From positions 682,001 to 746,000 of the forward strand of contig NZ_CP011930.1 of assembly GCF_001040945.1 (NCBI RefSeq): a DNA stretch of 64,000 nt, read 5' to 3'. Shown in pieces: positions 55,205 through 64,000 of this stretch (position 1 is the stretch's first letter; each line of letters opens with the position of its first letter). The translations under genes were made by a program, and so were the position numbers. The DNA is from Herbaspirillum seropedicae (GTDB taxonomy: Bacteria > Pseudomonadota > Gammaproteobacteria > Burkholderiales > Burkholderiaceae_D). The notes under the pieces are model-generated. The model saw only the letters and a program-made list of their open reading frames with translations. It was not told the origin of the DNA and ran no database searches.

Positions 55205-56101
55205 ATGAGCAGTCTCTACAAATCCTCGATCACTTCCCTGCCGCTGTTGGGCGCAGGCAAGGTCCGCGAAAACTATGCCGTCGGCGACGACAAGCTGTTG
55301 ATCGTGACCACCGACCGCCTGTCGGCCTTCGACGTCATCATGAATGAACCGATCCCCGGCAAGGGCAAGGTGCTCAACCAGATGAGCGATTTCTGGTTCG
55401 ACAAGCTGGGCCACATCGTGCCCAACCACCTGACCGGCGTCGATCCCGAGTCCGTGGTGAGCCCGGCCGAAGTGGAGCAGGTGCGCGGACGCGCCGTGGT
55501 GGCCAAGCGCTTGAAGCCCATCCTGGTGGAAGCCGTGGTGCGCGGCTACATCATCGGTTCCGGCTGGAAGGATTACCAGGCCACCGGCGCGATCTGCGGC
55601 ATCCGGCTACCGGCCGGCCTGCAACAGGCTTCCAAGCTGGAACAGCCGATCTTCACCCCGGCCGCCAAGGCCGACCTGGGCGAACACGACGAAAACATCA
55701 GCTTCGAAGAAACCGAAAAGCGCATCGGCGCCGAACTGGCCCACAAGATCCGCGACGTCGCCATCCAGCTCTACAAGGAAGCGGCGGACTACGCGGCGAC
55801 CCGCGGCATCATCATCGCCGACACCAAGTTCGAGTTCGGCCTGGATGACAATGGCGTGCTGCACCTGATGGATGAAGTGCTGACCGCCGACTCCTCGCGC
55901 TTCTGGCCGGCCGACAGCTACCAGGTCGGTATCTCGCCGCCGTCCTTCGACAAGCAGTTCGTGCGCGACTACCTGGAAACCGTCCAGGGCTGGCGCAAGA
56001 CCCCGCCGGCGCCGCCGCTGCCGGCTGACGTCATCGAAAAGACCGGCGCCAAGTACCGCGAAGCGCTGGAGCGCCTGACCGGCAACAAGCTGAAGGACTG
56101 A
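55205..56101 (+). CDS. purC: SAICAR synthetase
   Basis: Joins CAIR with aspartate in purine synthesis, 298 residues. Signatures: [90 protein letters not shown] and [30 protein letters not shown]. It is read together with purE (4 bases apart) and purK, the usual purCEK grouping in this lineage. Confidence 0.97.
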   Translation: MSSLYKSSITSLPLLGAGKVRENYAVGDDKLLIVTTDRLSAFDVIMNEPIPGKGKVLNQMSDFWFDKLGHIVPNHLTGVDPESVVSPAEVEQVRGRAVVAKRLKPILVEAVVRGYIIGSGWKDYQATGAICGIRLPAGLQQASKLEQPIFTPAAKADLGEHDENISFEETEKRIGAELAHKIRDVAIQLYKEAADYAATRGIIIADTKFEFGLDDNGVLHLMDEVLTADSSRFWPADSYQVGISPPSFDKQFVRDYLETVQGWRKTPPAPPLPADVIEKTGAKYREALERLTGNKLKD

Positions 56102-56105
56102 GATC

Positions 56106-56603
56106 ATGAGCGATACCGTCAAGCCTTTGGTCGGCGTAGTCATGGGTTCGTCCTCGGACTGGGAGGTGATGCAGAATGCGGTCGCCATCCTCAAGGACTT
56201 CGGCGTGCCCTTCGAAGCGCAGGTCATCTCCGCGCACCGCATGCCGGACCAGATGTTCGCCTATGCCGACAGGGCCCGCGCGCGCGGCCTGCGCGCCATC
56301 ATCGCCGGCGCCGGCGGTGCGGCGCACCTGCCGGGCATGATCGCCGCCAAGACCATCGTGCCGGTGCTGGGCGTGCCGGTGCCTTCCAAGTATCTGCGCG
56401 GCGAGGATTCGCTGTTGTCCATCGTGCAGATGCCCAAGGGCATTCCGGTGGCCACCTATGCCATCGGTGAAGCCGGCGCCGCCAATGCGGCGCTCTCCGC
56501 CATCGCCATGCTGGCCACCACCGACGCGGCTCTGGCTGACAAGCTGGAAGCCTTCCGCAAGACCCAGACGCAAGTCGCTCTCGACATGAAGTTGCCTGTA
56601 TGA
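56106..56603 (+). CDS. purE: N5-CAIR mutase (class I PurE)
   Basis: Isomerises N5-carboxyaminoimidazole ribonucleotide to CAIR, 165 residues. Motifs: [51 protein letters not shown] and [33 protein letters not shown]. The stop overlaps the purK ATG by 4 bases, so the two subunits of the CAIR route are translationally coupled. Confidence 0.97.
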   Translation: MSDTVKPLVGVVMGSSSDWEVMQNAVAILKDFGVPFEAQVISAHRMPDQMFAYADRARARGLRAIIAGAGGAAHLPGMIAAKTIVPVLGVPVPSKYLRGEDSLLSIVQMPKGIPVATYAIGEAGAANAALSAIAMLATTDAALADKLEAFRKTQTQVALDMKLPV

Positions 56604-57805
56604 CCCAGCAGTCCGCCTCCCCACTTCGTCCCGCCGTTCCTTCGACCACCCCGGCCACCTGGCTGGGCGTGATGGGCGGCGGCCAGCTCGGCCGCATGTT
56701 CGCCCATGCGGCGCAGAGCATGGGCTTCAAGGTCGCCGTGCTGGAAGCCGACGCCGATTGCCCGGCCGGGCAGGTGGCGGACCGCCTCATCAACGCGGGC
56801 TATGACGATGGCCCGGCGCTGGCTGAACTGGGCGCGCTGTGTGCAGCAATCACCACCGAGTTCGAGAATGTCTCGGCCAAGAGCCTGGCCACGCTGGCGG
56901 CGCAGACCTTCGTCGCCCCCGCCGCATCGGGGGTATCGATTGCCCAGGACCGCACCGCCGAGAAGGCCTTCTTCACCGAATGCGGATCGCAGTCCGGCGT
57001 GCTGCCGGCGCCGCACCTGGTCATCAACAGCGAGGCCGACATCGAGGGACTGGACGCGAATCTGCTGCCCGGCATCCTCAAGACCGCCCGCATGGGTTAC
57101 GATGGCAAGGGCCAGGTGCGCGTGCGCAGCGTCGAAGAAGTGCGCGCCGCCTTCGCTTCGATGGGGGGCGTGACCTGCGTGCTGGAAAAGATGCTGCCGC
57201 TGGCCTATGAAGTCTCGGTGCTGGTGGCGCGTGGCCATGATGGCCAGGCGGTGGTCTATCCGATTGCCGAGAACGTGCATCGCGATGGCATCCTCTTCAC
57301 CACCACCGTACCCGGTCCCAACATCAAGGCCGATGCTGCTGCGCGTGCACAGCAGGCGGCGTTGCAGATCATCGGCGCGCTGCAGTACGTGGGCGTGCTG
57401 TGCATCGAATTCTTCGTGCTGGAAGACGGTGCGCTGGTGGTCAATGAAATGGCCCCGCGCCCGCACAACAGCGGCCACTACACCATCGATGCCTGCGTCA
57501 CCAGCCAGTTCGAACAACAGGCCCGCGCCATGGCGCGCCTGCCGCTGGGCGATACGCGCCAGCATTCGCCGTCGGTGATGTTGAACATCCTGGGTGATGT
57601 CTGGTACGAGGGCGACACCGACACCCAGCGCGAACCCGCCTGGGACCAGGTGCTGGCGCTGCCGGGCGCACACGTGCACTTGTACGGCAAGGCCGAAGCA
57701 CGCCGTGGCCGCAAGATGGGCCACGTCACCTTCACCGGCGCCACGCTGGCCGATGCGCAGCAGCAGCTGACGGCGGCTTGCGCCATCCTTGGCATTGCCC
57801 TGTAA
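56600..57805 (+). CDS. purK: N5-CAIR synthetase
   Basis: ATP-grasp enzyme that carboxylates AIR with bicarbonate, 401 residues. The N-terminal segment [23 protein letters not shown] binds nucleotide, and the ATP-grasp part shows [27 protein letters not shown] and [34 protein letters not shown]. It is preceded by purE and followed 15 bases later by the Sua5 gene, likely in one transcript. Confidence 0.96.
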   Translation: MTQQSASPLRPAVPSTTPATWLGVMGGGQLGRMFAHAAQSMGFKVAVLEADADCPAGQVADRLINAGYDDGPALAELGALCAAITTEFENVSAKSLATLAAQTFVAPAASGVSIAQDRTAEKAFFTECGSQSGVLPAPHLVINSEADIEGLDANLLPGILKTARMGYDGKGQVRVRSVEEVRAAFASMGGVTCVLEKMLPLAYEVSVLVARGHDGQAVVYPIAENVHRDGILFTTTVPGPNIKADAAARAQQAALQIIGALQYVGVLCIEFFVLEDGALVVNEMAPRPHNSGHYTIDACVTSQFEQQARAMARLPLGDTRQHSPSVMLNILGDVWYEGDTDTQREPAWDQVLALPGAHVHLYGKAEARRGRKMGHVTFTGATLADAQQQLTAACAILGIAL

Positions 57806-57820
57806 GGTAAGAGGGCGGCG

Positions 57821-58864
57821 ATGAACGACAAGAGCGCATCTTCCTCGGCCATTGACGCTGCGGCCGTCATGCATGCGGCGCGTACGCTGGAGCGCGGCGG
57901 CCTGGTGGCCTTCCCCACCGAGACCGTCTATGGCCTGGGCGGGGATGCCGAGAACCCGGCGGCGATTGCGGCCATCTATGCCGCCAAAGGTCGTCCGGCC
58001 AATCACCCGGTGATCGTGCACGTCTCCCCCGAGGCCGATATCGGCTATTGGGCCGCCTCGGTACCGGTGGAGGCGCGCCGTCTGATCGCCTCGTTCTGGC
58101 CTGGTCCGCTCACACTCATCTTGAAGCGCGCTGCGCATATTCCTGACGCTGTGGCCGGCGGCCAGGATTCGGTGGGGGTGCGTTGTCCTGCGCACCCGGT
58201 GGCGCAGGCCTTGCTGCGTGAATTCCGTGGCGGCAAGGGCGGCATCGCGGGCCCCTCGGCCAACAAGTTCGGCCACGTCAGCCCGACTACGGCCGAGCAC
58301 GTGCGCGAAGAATTCGGCAGCGACGCCGGCAGTCTCGTGGATTATGTGCTCGACGGCGGGCAGAGCGAGGTGGGTATCGAATCGACAATTGTCGATCTGT
58401 CCCGTATCGATACCCATGGTCCGGTGCTGCTGCGTCCCGGCCAGATCAGCGCCGAGCGCATCGAGGCCGTGCTCGGCGTGCCCCTGGCCACACCCGATGC
58501 GAGTGCGCCGCGCGCTTCGGGCACGCTCGATGCGCACTACGCGCCGCATACGCCGGTCGTCCAGGTCGCCCCGGAAGAGTTGGCCACGGTGCTGGAGAAG
58601 CTGGCGGCGCTGGGCAAGAAGGTCGCCCTGATCGCACGCCTGCAGCGCTCCGGCCTGGTCAGCGTGACCCGTGCCATGCCCGACACAGCCGACGCCTATG
58701 CGCATGACCTCTATGCCGCCCTGCGCGACATGGATCACACCGGCGCCGACCTGATCGTGGTCGAAGCGCTACCCCTCAGCGGCCAATGGCAGGGCGTCAA
58801 CGATCGCCTGCGACGCGCTGCCTTCGACTCGCAAGGCTTGCTGGCACGCCTGTTCCAGGCCTGA
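57821..58864 (+). CDS. L-threonylcarbamoyladenylate synthase (Sua5 type)
   Basis: Makes threonylcarbamoyl-AMP for the t6A modification of tRNAs that read ANN codons. 347 residues: an N-terminal YrdC domain (ARTLERGGLVAFPTETVYGLGGDA, FWPGPLTLILKR, GVRCPAHPVA, GPSANKFGHVSPT, IESTIVDL) plus the C-terminal Sua5 domain from about residue 225 (APRASGTLDAHYAPHTPV). The longer Sua5 form rather than the single-domain TsaC form. It is the last gene of the purCEK transcript. Confidence 0.94.
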   Translation: MNDKSASSSAIDAAAVMHAARTLERGGLVAFPTETVYGLGGDAENPAAIAAIYAAKGRPANHPVIVHVSPEADIGYWAASVPVEARRLIASFWPGPLTLILKRAAHIPDAVAGGQDSVGVRCPAHPVAQALLREFRGGKGGIAGPSANKFGHVSPTTAEHVREEFGSDAGSLVDYVLDGGQSEVGIESTIVDLSRIDTHGPVLLRPGQISAERIEAVLGVPLATPDASAPRASGTLDAHYAPHTPVVQVAPEELATVLEKLAALGKKVALIARLQRSGLVSVTRAMPDTADAYAHDLYAALRDMDHTGADLIVVEALPLSGQWQGVNDRLRRAAFDSQGLLARLFQA

Positions 58865-59181
58865 ACCGCGCGACCTTTCCCCTCGCATCGCCCGCTGAAC
58901 CGCACCCGTACTGACTCTTGGGTCAGTACGTGGTTGCCAAAAGCCTACATCGCTTCACAACTTCTATACAAATTGTGACAAAGCTGGCATAGTGTGCCTC
59001 AAGAATAGTACGCACGTTCTTTTTGGTGCGGAGGCGTGAGTTCAGGTGATGCAGAAGTTACTGATCATTACGCCGGACAAGAAATAACGAAAAGCGGTCA
59101 TCAGCCGTAGATAAGATCCCGTCAGACGCGAGCTGGCGGGAACAAAAAACCGGGCCACGCCCGCAACTCTTGGAGACAGCA
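58865..59181. other. Intergenic region upstream of ompW
   Basis: 317 bases with no gene. It has a perfect inverted repeat CGTACTGAC / GTCAGTACG (58907-58930, 6-base spacer) and an AT-richer stretch (about 58960-59030) that likely carries the ompW promoter. I see no clear terminator for the upstream Sua5 gene. Confidence 0.65.
58907..58930. repeat. Inverted repeat upstream of ompW
   Basis: 9-bp perfect arms CGTACTGAC and GTCAGTACG with spacer TCTTGG. No T tract follows, so it looks more like a protein-binding dyad than a terminator. Confidence 0.65.
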
Positions 59182-59919
59182 ATGCAAAAACAATTTTCTT
59201 TCCTGCCGAAAATCGCCGCGTTGTCCGTGATGGCCGCGTTTGCTGCGCCGGTCATGGCGCAGACTGCAGGCAGCAATATCGTCAACGTCGGCTGGTTCCA
59301 TCTGCAGCCGCAGGATTCGAGCAGCGGCCTGACCAAGCTCAATGGTCCGCAAGCCGGTTTCTTCCCCAACAGCACTTCTACGGTCAGCAATGCGGATACA
59401 TTGGGGATCGCCTTCACCCACTTCTTCACTGACAACTTCGCAGTGACTGCCGACCTGGGCATTCCTCCCGAGTTCAAGCTCAAGGGCACTGGCGACCTGC
59501 AAGCATTGGGTGAGCTGGGCAAGGCCAAGCAGTGGAGCCCGGCCATCGTCGCCAAGTGGTACTTCGGTGGCGCCCAGGACGCCTTCCGCCCCTTCGTCGG
59601 TGCCGGTGTGACCTATGTGTGGTATTCGGACGTGTCGCTGTCGCAGGCCTTCCAGAACCGCGCCTCGCTCAACAGCGGCGGTACTGCCACGGCCAACCTG
59701 AGCTCCTCCTGGGCGCCGGTGCTGACCGGTGGCGCGACCTACGCCTTCAACGACCGTTGGTCGGCCAGCTTCTCGGTGTCCTACATTCCGCTCAAGACCG
59801 ACGCCGATATCACCGCCAATCCGGCGGGTGCCTTTGCTGGCCTGGGTCCGCAGCGCTACAAGACCACCATCACTCTGGACCCCATCGTCACCTTCCTGTC
59901 GGTCGGCTACAAGTTCTGA
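59182..59919 (+). CDS. ompW: OmpW-family outer membrane protein
   Basis: Eight-stranded beta-barrel porin, 245 residues from the ATG (MQKQFSFLPK), preceded by GGAG; the in-frame TTG four codons earlier is less likely. The signal peptide ends near residue 27 (AAFAAPVMA-QTAG). Characteristic segments: NIVNVGWFHLQPQDSSSG, FTHFFTDNFAVTADLGIPPEF, PAIVAKWYFGGAQDAFRPFVGAGVTYVWY and the C-terminal Phe in FLSVGYKF that is typical of outer membrane beta-barrels. Family members take up small hydrophobic molecules and respond to stress and oxygen. Confidence 0.95.
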   Translation: MQKQFSFLPKIAALSVMAAFAAPVMAQTAGSNIVNVGWFHLQPQDSSSGLTKLNGPQAGFFPNSTSTVSNADTLGIAFTHFFTDNFAVTADLGIPPEFKLKGTGDLQALGELGKAKQWSPAIVAKWYFGGAQDAFRPFVGAGVTYVWYSDVSLSQAFQNRASLNSGGTATANLSSSWAPVLTGGATYAFNDRWSASFSVSYIPLKTDADITANPAGAFAGLGPQRYKTTITLDPIVTFLSVGYKF

Positions 59920-59939
59920 GTCGTCCTCCAGCGCCAACG

Positions 59940-59966
59940 AAAAAGCGCCTCGATGAGGCGCTTTTT
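59940..59966. terminator. Bidirectional terminator between ompW and the flavin reductase
   Basis: Perfect stem (AAAAAGCGCCTC / GAGGCGCTTTTT) with a GAT loop and T/A tracts on both sides, serving both convergent genes. Confidence 0.92.
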
Positions 59967-59988
59967 TCATGGGCGCAAGCGCTCCGCT

Positions 59989-60498
59989 TCAGAGATCGCC
60001 GGTCTTGATGAAACGCCCACCGTGGAAAACCAGCGCTGCCTGCGGATCGGCTTCGCAATGTTCGACCTCACCCACGAAGATGACATGGTCCCCCTCGGGA
60101 TACTGGCTGCGGTTATGACATTCGAACCACGCTGAGGCGCCCTCCAGGATGGGCTGGCCGGTGCGGGAGAGGGTATAGGCGACGCCTTCGAACCGGTTCT
60201 CCATCTTGCTGGCGAACTGCTGCGCCAGATGGGCCTGGTCGGCGCTGAGGATATTGATGACGTAGTGCGAATTGCCGGAGAAGACCGGCATGCTGTTGGC
60301 CTTGCTGCCCAGGCTCCAGAGCACCAGGGGTGGGTCCAGCGAGACCGAGTTGAAGGAGCTGGCGGTCAGGCCCAGCAGGGTGCCGTCGGCCAGGCGCGTG
60401 GTGATCACGGTCACGCCGGTGGCGAATTGAGAGAGGGCCTGGCGGAAGTGCGCGGCGTCGAACTGACGCGCATCGGCGCGCGGAAAACGAGTGTGCAT
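59989..60498 (-). CDS. Flavin reductase family protein (FMN-binding)
   Basis: 169 residues from the ATG of MHTRFPRADARQFDAAHFRQALSQF. The FMN-binding split-barrel signature is FATGVTVITTRLADGTLLGLTASSFNSVSLDPPLVLWSLG, followed by SHYVINILSADQAHLAQQFA, FECHNRSQYPEGDHVIFVGEVEHCE and LVFHGGRF. Such proteins supply reduced flavin to two-component monooxygenases or reduce other acceptors. No monooxygenase is adjacent, so the partner is unknown. Confidence 0.92.
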   Translation of the reverse strand: MHTRFPRADARQFDAAHFRQALSQFATGVTVITTRLADGTLLGLTASSFNSVSLDPPLVLWSLGSKANSMPVFSGNSHYVINILSADQAHLAQQFASKMENRFEGVAYTLSRTGQPILEGASAWFECHNRSQYPEGDHVIFVGEVEHCEADPQAALVFHGGRFIKTGDL

Positions 60499-60625
60499 CA
60501 GGAATCGGATCGGGTTGGTGGACGCCAACTGCGGCCGGTGAAGGCGGCGCAGCAGCGCAGATGCGCACATGATAACGGATACGGAGCGCGCCTGCCGTCC
60601 GGCCACCCGGCTGGGCCGCAGGACG

Positions 60626-62623
60626 TTAGCTTCTTTTTCGCGCCGGGCTGGCCTTGGTAGCGGCTGCGCGCAGGCCGGGCTGTGGGATCGGGTGGATGAG
60701 CGGCCAGAGGGTTTGGGCGACCAGAGTGGAGCCGATCGTGGAAAGATGATCGTAGTCGCGATAGAGCAATTGCCCATCCTTCATGGCCCAGCATTGCTGG
60801 TGATCGCACAGCGGGGCCGCTGCATCGAACGCTTGCACCTGCGGGAATTGCCTGAGCAAGGCGTTGACGGTTTCACGATAGTGCTGCGTATGCTGCGCGA
60901 AGACGGCCTGCTGGATGGCGCAGTTAGGCAGCGACGTGGTCTTGGGACGCAGGGGCATGCTGATGTCCAGGCAGTATTTGGGATGGAAATCCAGAATGGG
61001 GATATCCATGACGAAAATCACTTTTTTGCCGGCCGCAGTGAGTGTCGCCAGCATGTCGCGCAGCGCGCCTTCGAAGACCTCGCCGGGTAGTTCGCGATCA
61101 TAGATGTCCAGCCGCGCGGAGAGGACGACCGTCCGCACGCTGGCTTGCCTGGCTGCGCTGGCGATGCTGTCCCTGGCGGGAGCACAGTCGTGGCGCTTGG
61201 TGTCAGCGGAGACGCCCGAGAATCCAAGGCAGGCCCCGACGGCGCGCATGCCGATGATGTCGCCGTTCTGCGCGGCGTAACTGGCCAGGCCATCGTAGAG
61301 ATGCCAGGCGTGCGAATCGCCGATGACGACAATGGTCGGTGCGCCGGGACGCGACTGCCGGCAGAATTCGAGCCCGGCTCCGCCATCGGCCGTGCAGGTG
61401 GCGTCGGTAGTGCCCACGAAAAGTGGCTGCTCGGCATAGTGGGTAGCCAGGCGGAAGGACAGTCCATTGCGCTGGAAGTCGTTGTAGCCGGCCGTTGCAG
61501 TCACGCTCAGCAGCAGCGCCAGCAGGGCCGGCACCATCCAGGACTTGGCGCCGAAACGCACCGGGCGTTCCAGCAGCCGGTAGGTCAGCCAGGCCAGCAG
61601 CACGCTCAGGGCCACGGCCGCCAGGGGCAGCGGCGCTCCCGGTCGGGTCGGGGTGAGGATGTGCATGAACGACAGGATGGGCCAGTGCCACAGGTAGAGC
61701 AGATAGCTGACCAGACCGATCCACACCAGCAGGGGCCGACTCAGCAGGTGGCGATTGACCCACGCCTGCGGTCCGCTGCTCACCAGCAGCACCGCCCCCG
61801 TCACCGGCAGCAGCGCCCATGCACCAGGGAAGTAGCGGTGGCGGTCGATCAGCACCAGGCCGCACAGCAGCAGCGCCAGGCCCAGGACGGAGCGAAGGTG
61901 GATGGAGGGCAGGTGGGGCAATCTGAACGATGAGGTGGAGAAGGCCACGCCCTTGCGCATCACGCCGAATGCACACAAGGCCCCGGCTAGCAATTCCCAC
62001 ACCCGTGTGAAAGGCAGGTAGAAGGTCTTGACCGGATCTTGCGCCACCCACCAGAGGTTCAGGGCGAAAGAGGCCAGCATCAGCAGCACCAGGCTATTGC
62101 GCAGCGGCATCCGGGCGCGCCAGAGGCCACAGACCAGCAGCGGATAGACCAGGTAGAACTGTTCTTCCACCGACAGCGACCACAGGTGCAGCAGCGGCTT
62201 CATGTCGGACTCGACATCGAAGTAGCCGGATTCCTTCCAGAGCACGAGGTTCTGGATGAAGCCCGCGCCGGCGGCCATATGCTTGCCTAGCTGGCGGTAT
62301 TCTTCCGGCAGCAGCGAGAACCAGCCCAGCACGAAACAGCTGGCCAGCACCAGGATCAGCGCGGGAAAGATGCGCCGGATGCGGTGGACATAGAAGTCCG
62401 TGAAGGAGAAACGGCCCTGGTCCAGCTGGCGGAAGATGATCGATGAAATCAGGAAGCCCGAGATCACGAAAAAGATGTCCACCCCAATGAAGCCACCCGG
62501 CATGGCGTCCGGAAAGGCATGGAAGACCACGACTGAAACAATGGCGATGGCCCTGAGCCCGTCGATATCCGGGCGATAGGAAAGCGGCTTCCCCTGCGCG
62601 CTTTCCGGCTTGCTGACTTGCAT
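60626..62623 (-). CDS. Acyltransferase 3 / SGNH-hydrolase fusion (OafA/YrhL type)
   Basis: 665-residue membrane protein from the ATG of MQVSKPESAQGKPLSYRPDIDG. The N-terminal 10-helix acyltransferase domain has DIDGLRAIAIVSVVVFHAF, GFIGVDIFFVISGFLISSII and the LLHLWSLSVEEQFYLVYPLLV motif with catalytic His/Glu residues. A C-terminal periplasmic SGNH domain (from about 430) has VVIGDSHAWHLYDGL (Ser) and YRDYDHLSTIGSTLVAQ (Asp-His). Predicted to O-acetylate a surface or periplasmic glycan. No other polysaccharide genes lie nearby, so the target is unknown. Confidence 0.92.
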   Translation of the reverse strand: MQVSKPESAQGKPLSYRPDIDGLRAIAIVSVVVFHAFPDAMPGGFIGVDIFFVISGFLISSIIFRQLDQGRFSFTDFYVHRIRRIFPALILVLASCFVLGWFSLLPEEYRQLGKHMAAGAGFIQNLVLWKESGYFDVESDMKPLLHLWSLSVEEQFYLVYPLLVCGLWRARMPLRNSLVLLMLASFALNLWWVAQDPVKTFYLPFTRVWELLAGALCAFGVMRKGVAFSTSSFRLPHLPSIHLRSVLGLALLLCGLVLIDRHRYFPGAWALLPVTGAVLLVSSGPQAWVNRHLLSRPLLVWIGLVSYLLYLWHWPILSFMHILTPTRPGAPLPLAAVALSVLLAWLTYRLLERPVRFGAKSWMVPALLALLLSVTATAGYNDFQRNGLSFRLATHYAEQPLFVGTTDATCTADGGAGLEFCRQSRPGAPTIVVIGDSHAWHLYDGLASYAAQNGDIIGMRAVGACLGFSGVSADTKRHDCAPARDSIASAARQASVRTVVLSARLDIYDRELPGEVFEGALRDMLATLTAAGKKVIFVMDIPILDFHPKYCLDISMPLRPKTTSLPNCAIQQAVFAQHTQHYRETVNALLRQFPQVQAFDAAAPLCDHQQCWAMKDGQLLYRDYDHLSTIGSTLVAQTLWPLIHPIPQPGLRAAATKASPARKRS

Positions 62624-62946
62624 TATTGTTCTTGCCCCGTGTAGTGATGCACGCATTTCCACCGTGCGCACCGCGACAAGGATGGAAAGCGACGTACATT
62701 CCGGACCCCGCCGGAAAAATCATGTTTTGCGCGCCAGCCAACGACCCCTCGTTGCCTGGCGCGTGCAGATTTTACCGGCTATTGATGAGCTTATTAACCA
62801 GGATTTACGTTTTTGTGTCCTTTGCACCTCGTCTGGTCCACTGTTCTGCACGCTTGTTGTCGAACTGAAAAGTGTTCCGGCAGCCCCTGCACGGGGCTGC
62901 TCGTTTTCGGTTAGAGTTGCATCCGGAGCAAATGAATCGGGAGGAC
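62624..62946. other. Divergent region between acyltransferase and msrA
   Basis: 323 bases with no gene. A hairpin GCAGCCCC / GGGGCTGC (62880-62900) followed by TCGTTTT sits 47 bases before the msrA ATG and looks like an attenuator-type terminator. An AT-rich block lies at about 62770-62830. Confidence 0.65.
62880..62907 (+). terminator. Hairpin in the msrA leader
   Basis: 8-bp perfect stem with a 5-base loop followed by TCGTTTT. It could end a short leader transcript or regulate msrA. Confidence 0.45.
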
Positions 62947-63483
62947 ATGATGGCCAAGGAAATCGCAGTACTGGGCGGCGGCTGCTTCTGGTGCCTGGAG
63001 GCGGTCTACCAGCAGGTGCGCGGGGTCGAGTCGGTGGAGTCCGGCTACACCGGCGGCAGCGTCGTCAATCCCAGCTATGAGCAGGTGTGCGGCGGCCAGA
63101 CCGGGCATGCCGAAGTGGTCAAGCTGGCGTTCGATCCGCAGCAGATCAGCTACCGTGAGCTGCTGGAGATCTTCTTCACCATCCACGATCCCACTACGCT
63201 GAACCGCCAGGGCAATGATGTCGGGACCCAGTATCGTTCAGTCATCTACTACCAGGACGAAGCGCAGCATGACACGGCCCGCCATATCATTGCCGAAATG
63301 GCGCTGGTGTGGGACGCCCCCATCGTGACCGAATTGTCACCTCCCCAGCCCTACTACCGGGCCGAGGATTATCACCAGAACTACTTCGTGCAACACCCTT
63401 TCCAGGGATATTGCGCCTTCGTGGTTGCGCCCAAGGTGGCCAAGCTGCGCGAAGTGTTCGCCGAGAAGAGCAAGCCCGAGTAG
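62947..63483 (+). CDS. msrA: Peptide-methionine (S)-S-oxide reductase
   Basis: Repairs oxidised methionine in proteins, 178 residues from the first of two Met codons ([11 protein letters not shown]), with a GGGAGG ribosome site. The catalytic Cys is in [14 protein letters not shown], followed by the conserved [19 protein letters not shown] and [11 protein letters not shown]-terminal Cys in FQGYCAFVV can act in recycling. Monocistronic, ending at a strong hairpin. Confidence 0.96.
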   Translation: MMAKEIAVLGGGCFWCLEAVYQQVRGVESVESGYTGGSVVNPSYEQVCGGQTGHAEVVKLAFDPQQISYRELLEIFFTIHDPTTLNRQGNDVGTQYRSVIYYQDEAQHDTARHIIAEMALVWDAPIVTELSPPQPYYRAEDYHQNYFVQHPFQGYCAFVVAPKVAKLREVFAEKSKPE

Positions 63484-63503
63484 GGGCCGTTCAGCTCGCC
63501 GCC

Positions 63504-63541
63504 AAGCACAACGGGCATGCCGCAGCATGCCCGTTGTGCTT
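63504..63541. terminator. Long hairpin after msrA (bidirectional terminator)
   Basis: 17-bp perfect stem (AAGCACAACGGGCATGC and its complement) with a CGCA loop, between convergent msrA and the methyltransferase gene. No long T tract on either side, so it is a strong hairpin but not a classical terminator. Confidence 0.75.
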
Positions 63542-63589
63542 TGTGCTTGGTGTGGTGTGCCTGCAGCCGCAGCCCGGAGTGCAGTCCAA

Positions 63590-64000
63590 CTAGCGGCGAT
63601 AGATGTACTGGCGCGACCACGGCAACTGCTGGGCGCTGCGGCCTGCCTTGGTGCAGACCACCTGGTACAGCGAGATCCAGTCGCGTTCGAAGCCGTAGGC
63701 GCTGCCGGCGAGATAGACGCGCCAGATGCGGTAGTGCTTCTCGTCGGTCACCCGATGGATGGCCTCGGTATTGGCTTCGAAATTGTCGGCCCAGATGCCG
63801 CAGGTGCGGGCGTAGTGGCGGCGCAGGTTTTCCACGTCGAAGGCTTCCAGCCCACCTTCCTGCATGGTCTTGAGCACGGTGCTGATATGCGGCAGCTCGC
63901 CGGCAGGGAAGACGTACTTGTCGATGAATTCACCCGCGCCATAGGGAGATTCGCCGTTCTCGATATCAGTGCTGGTGATGCCGTGGTTCATCGCCATGCC
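63590..64000 (-). CDS. Cyclopropane-fatty-acyl-phospholipid synthase-like methyltransferase (N-terminal part outside window)
   Basis: Only the C-terminal 137 codons are in the window; the frame continues past base 64000. The segments YGAGEFIDKYVFPAGELPHIS, FDVENLRRHYARTCGIWADNFEAN and KHYRIWRVYLAGSAYGFERDWISLYQVV are characteristic of the C-terminal domain of CFA synthase-type SAM-dependent methyltransferases that act on membrane lipid chains. The SAM site lies in the missing part, so a related lipid methyltransferase cannot be excluded. Confidence 0.88.
   Translation of the reverse strand, partial: GMAMNHGITSTDIENGESPYGAGEFIDKYVFPAGELPHISTVLKTMQEGGLEAFDVENLRRHYARTCGIWADNFEANTEAIHRVTDEKHYRIWRVYLAGSAYGFERDWISLYQVVCTKAGRSAQQLPWSRQYIYRR

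Noticed and set aside
56456..58738. 760-codon minus-strand frame over purK and the Sua5 gene
   Set aside because: No recognisable motifs, shadow-type composition, and it covers two well-supported conserved genes on the other strand.

Overview
The window is about 64 kb of GC-rich (roughly 63%) bacterial chromosome, densely coding, with no rRNA, tRNA, transposase, integrase or CRISPR array that I can see. Gene content and order point to a betaproteobacterium of the Burkholderiales/Oxalobacteraceae. The key blocks are purM-permease-hda-HAD-pcnB-folK, recA-recX-sucC-sucD-TerC-pilin-moaC-bepA and ilvE-azlC-azlD / pgk-pyk-fba-purC-purE-purK-sua5. A Herbaspirillum-like genome fits best; this is recognition from memory, not a database match.

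Layout. 1-5469: a chemosensory operon (receptor, CheW, CheR, CheB) that ends in a receiver-EAL phosphodiesterase, so it probably feeds into cyclic-di-GMP. 5518-10217 (minus strand): folK, pcnB, a HAD phosphatase, hda and a PerM/AI-2E-type permease, divergent from purM. 11519-25058: two sets of genes of the predicted peptide-ligase / proteasome-like class. The minus-strand set is a circularly permuted ATP-grasp enzyme, an alpha-E protein and the Anbu proteasome homologue. The plus-strand set is a transglutaminase-DUF2126 protein, an ATP-grasp/alpha-E fusion and a second transglutaminase. A cupin, a glutathione transferase and an intracellular PHA depolymerase lie between them. 25079-29730 (minus): a response regulator, sensor kinase and two-subunit sodium:solute symporter. 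30063-31641: two exported proteins, one unknown and one with a Tim44-like domain. 31884-34953 (minus): a sulfonate-type ABC uptake locus with two binding proteins, one permease and no ATPase. 35309-37548 (minus): a receiver-TPR protein with a minimal histidine kinase.

37969-46396 is a housekeeping stretch: SOS-regulated recA, recX, succinyl-CoA synthetase, a TerC-type membrane protein, a type IV pilin, moaC and the periplasmic M48 protease/chaperone bepA. 46414-49783 (minus) holds an unknown protein overlapping a YheT-type hydrolase, an NTF2-like protein, a small zinc-ribbon protein and ilvE; ilvE is divergent from the azlCD branched-chain amino acid exporter. 51171-55113 encodes three glycolysis/gluconeogenesis enzymes, followed by purC, purE, purK and the tRNA t6A enzyme Sua5. 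The right end has an OmpW porin, a flavin reductase, an O-antigen-type acyltransferase, msrA and the 3' part of a cyclopropane-fatty-acid-synthase-like methyltransferase that runs out of the window.

The least understood biology is the Anbu/ATP-grasp/alpha-E/transglutaminase region. The family set has been predicted from comparative genomics to make or modify peptides or amide-linked metabolites, but to my knowledge no product is established. The combination here (one split set and one fused set, only one of which shows the glycine-rich motif of the ATP-grasp) is the main lead.
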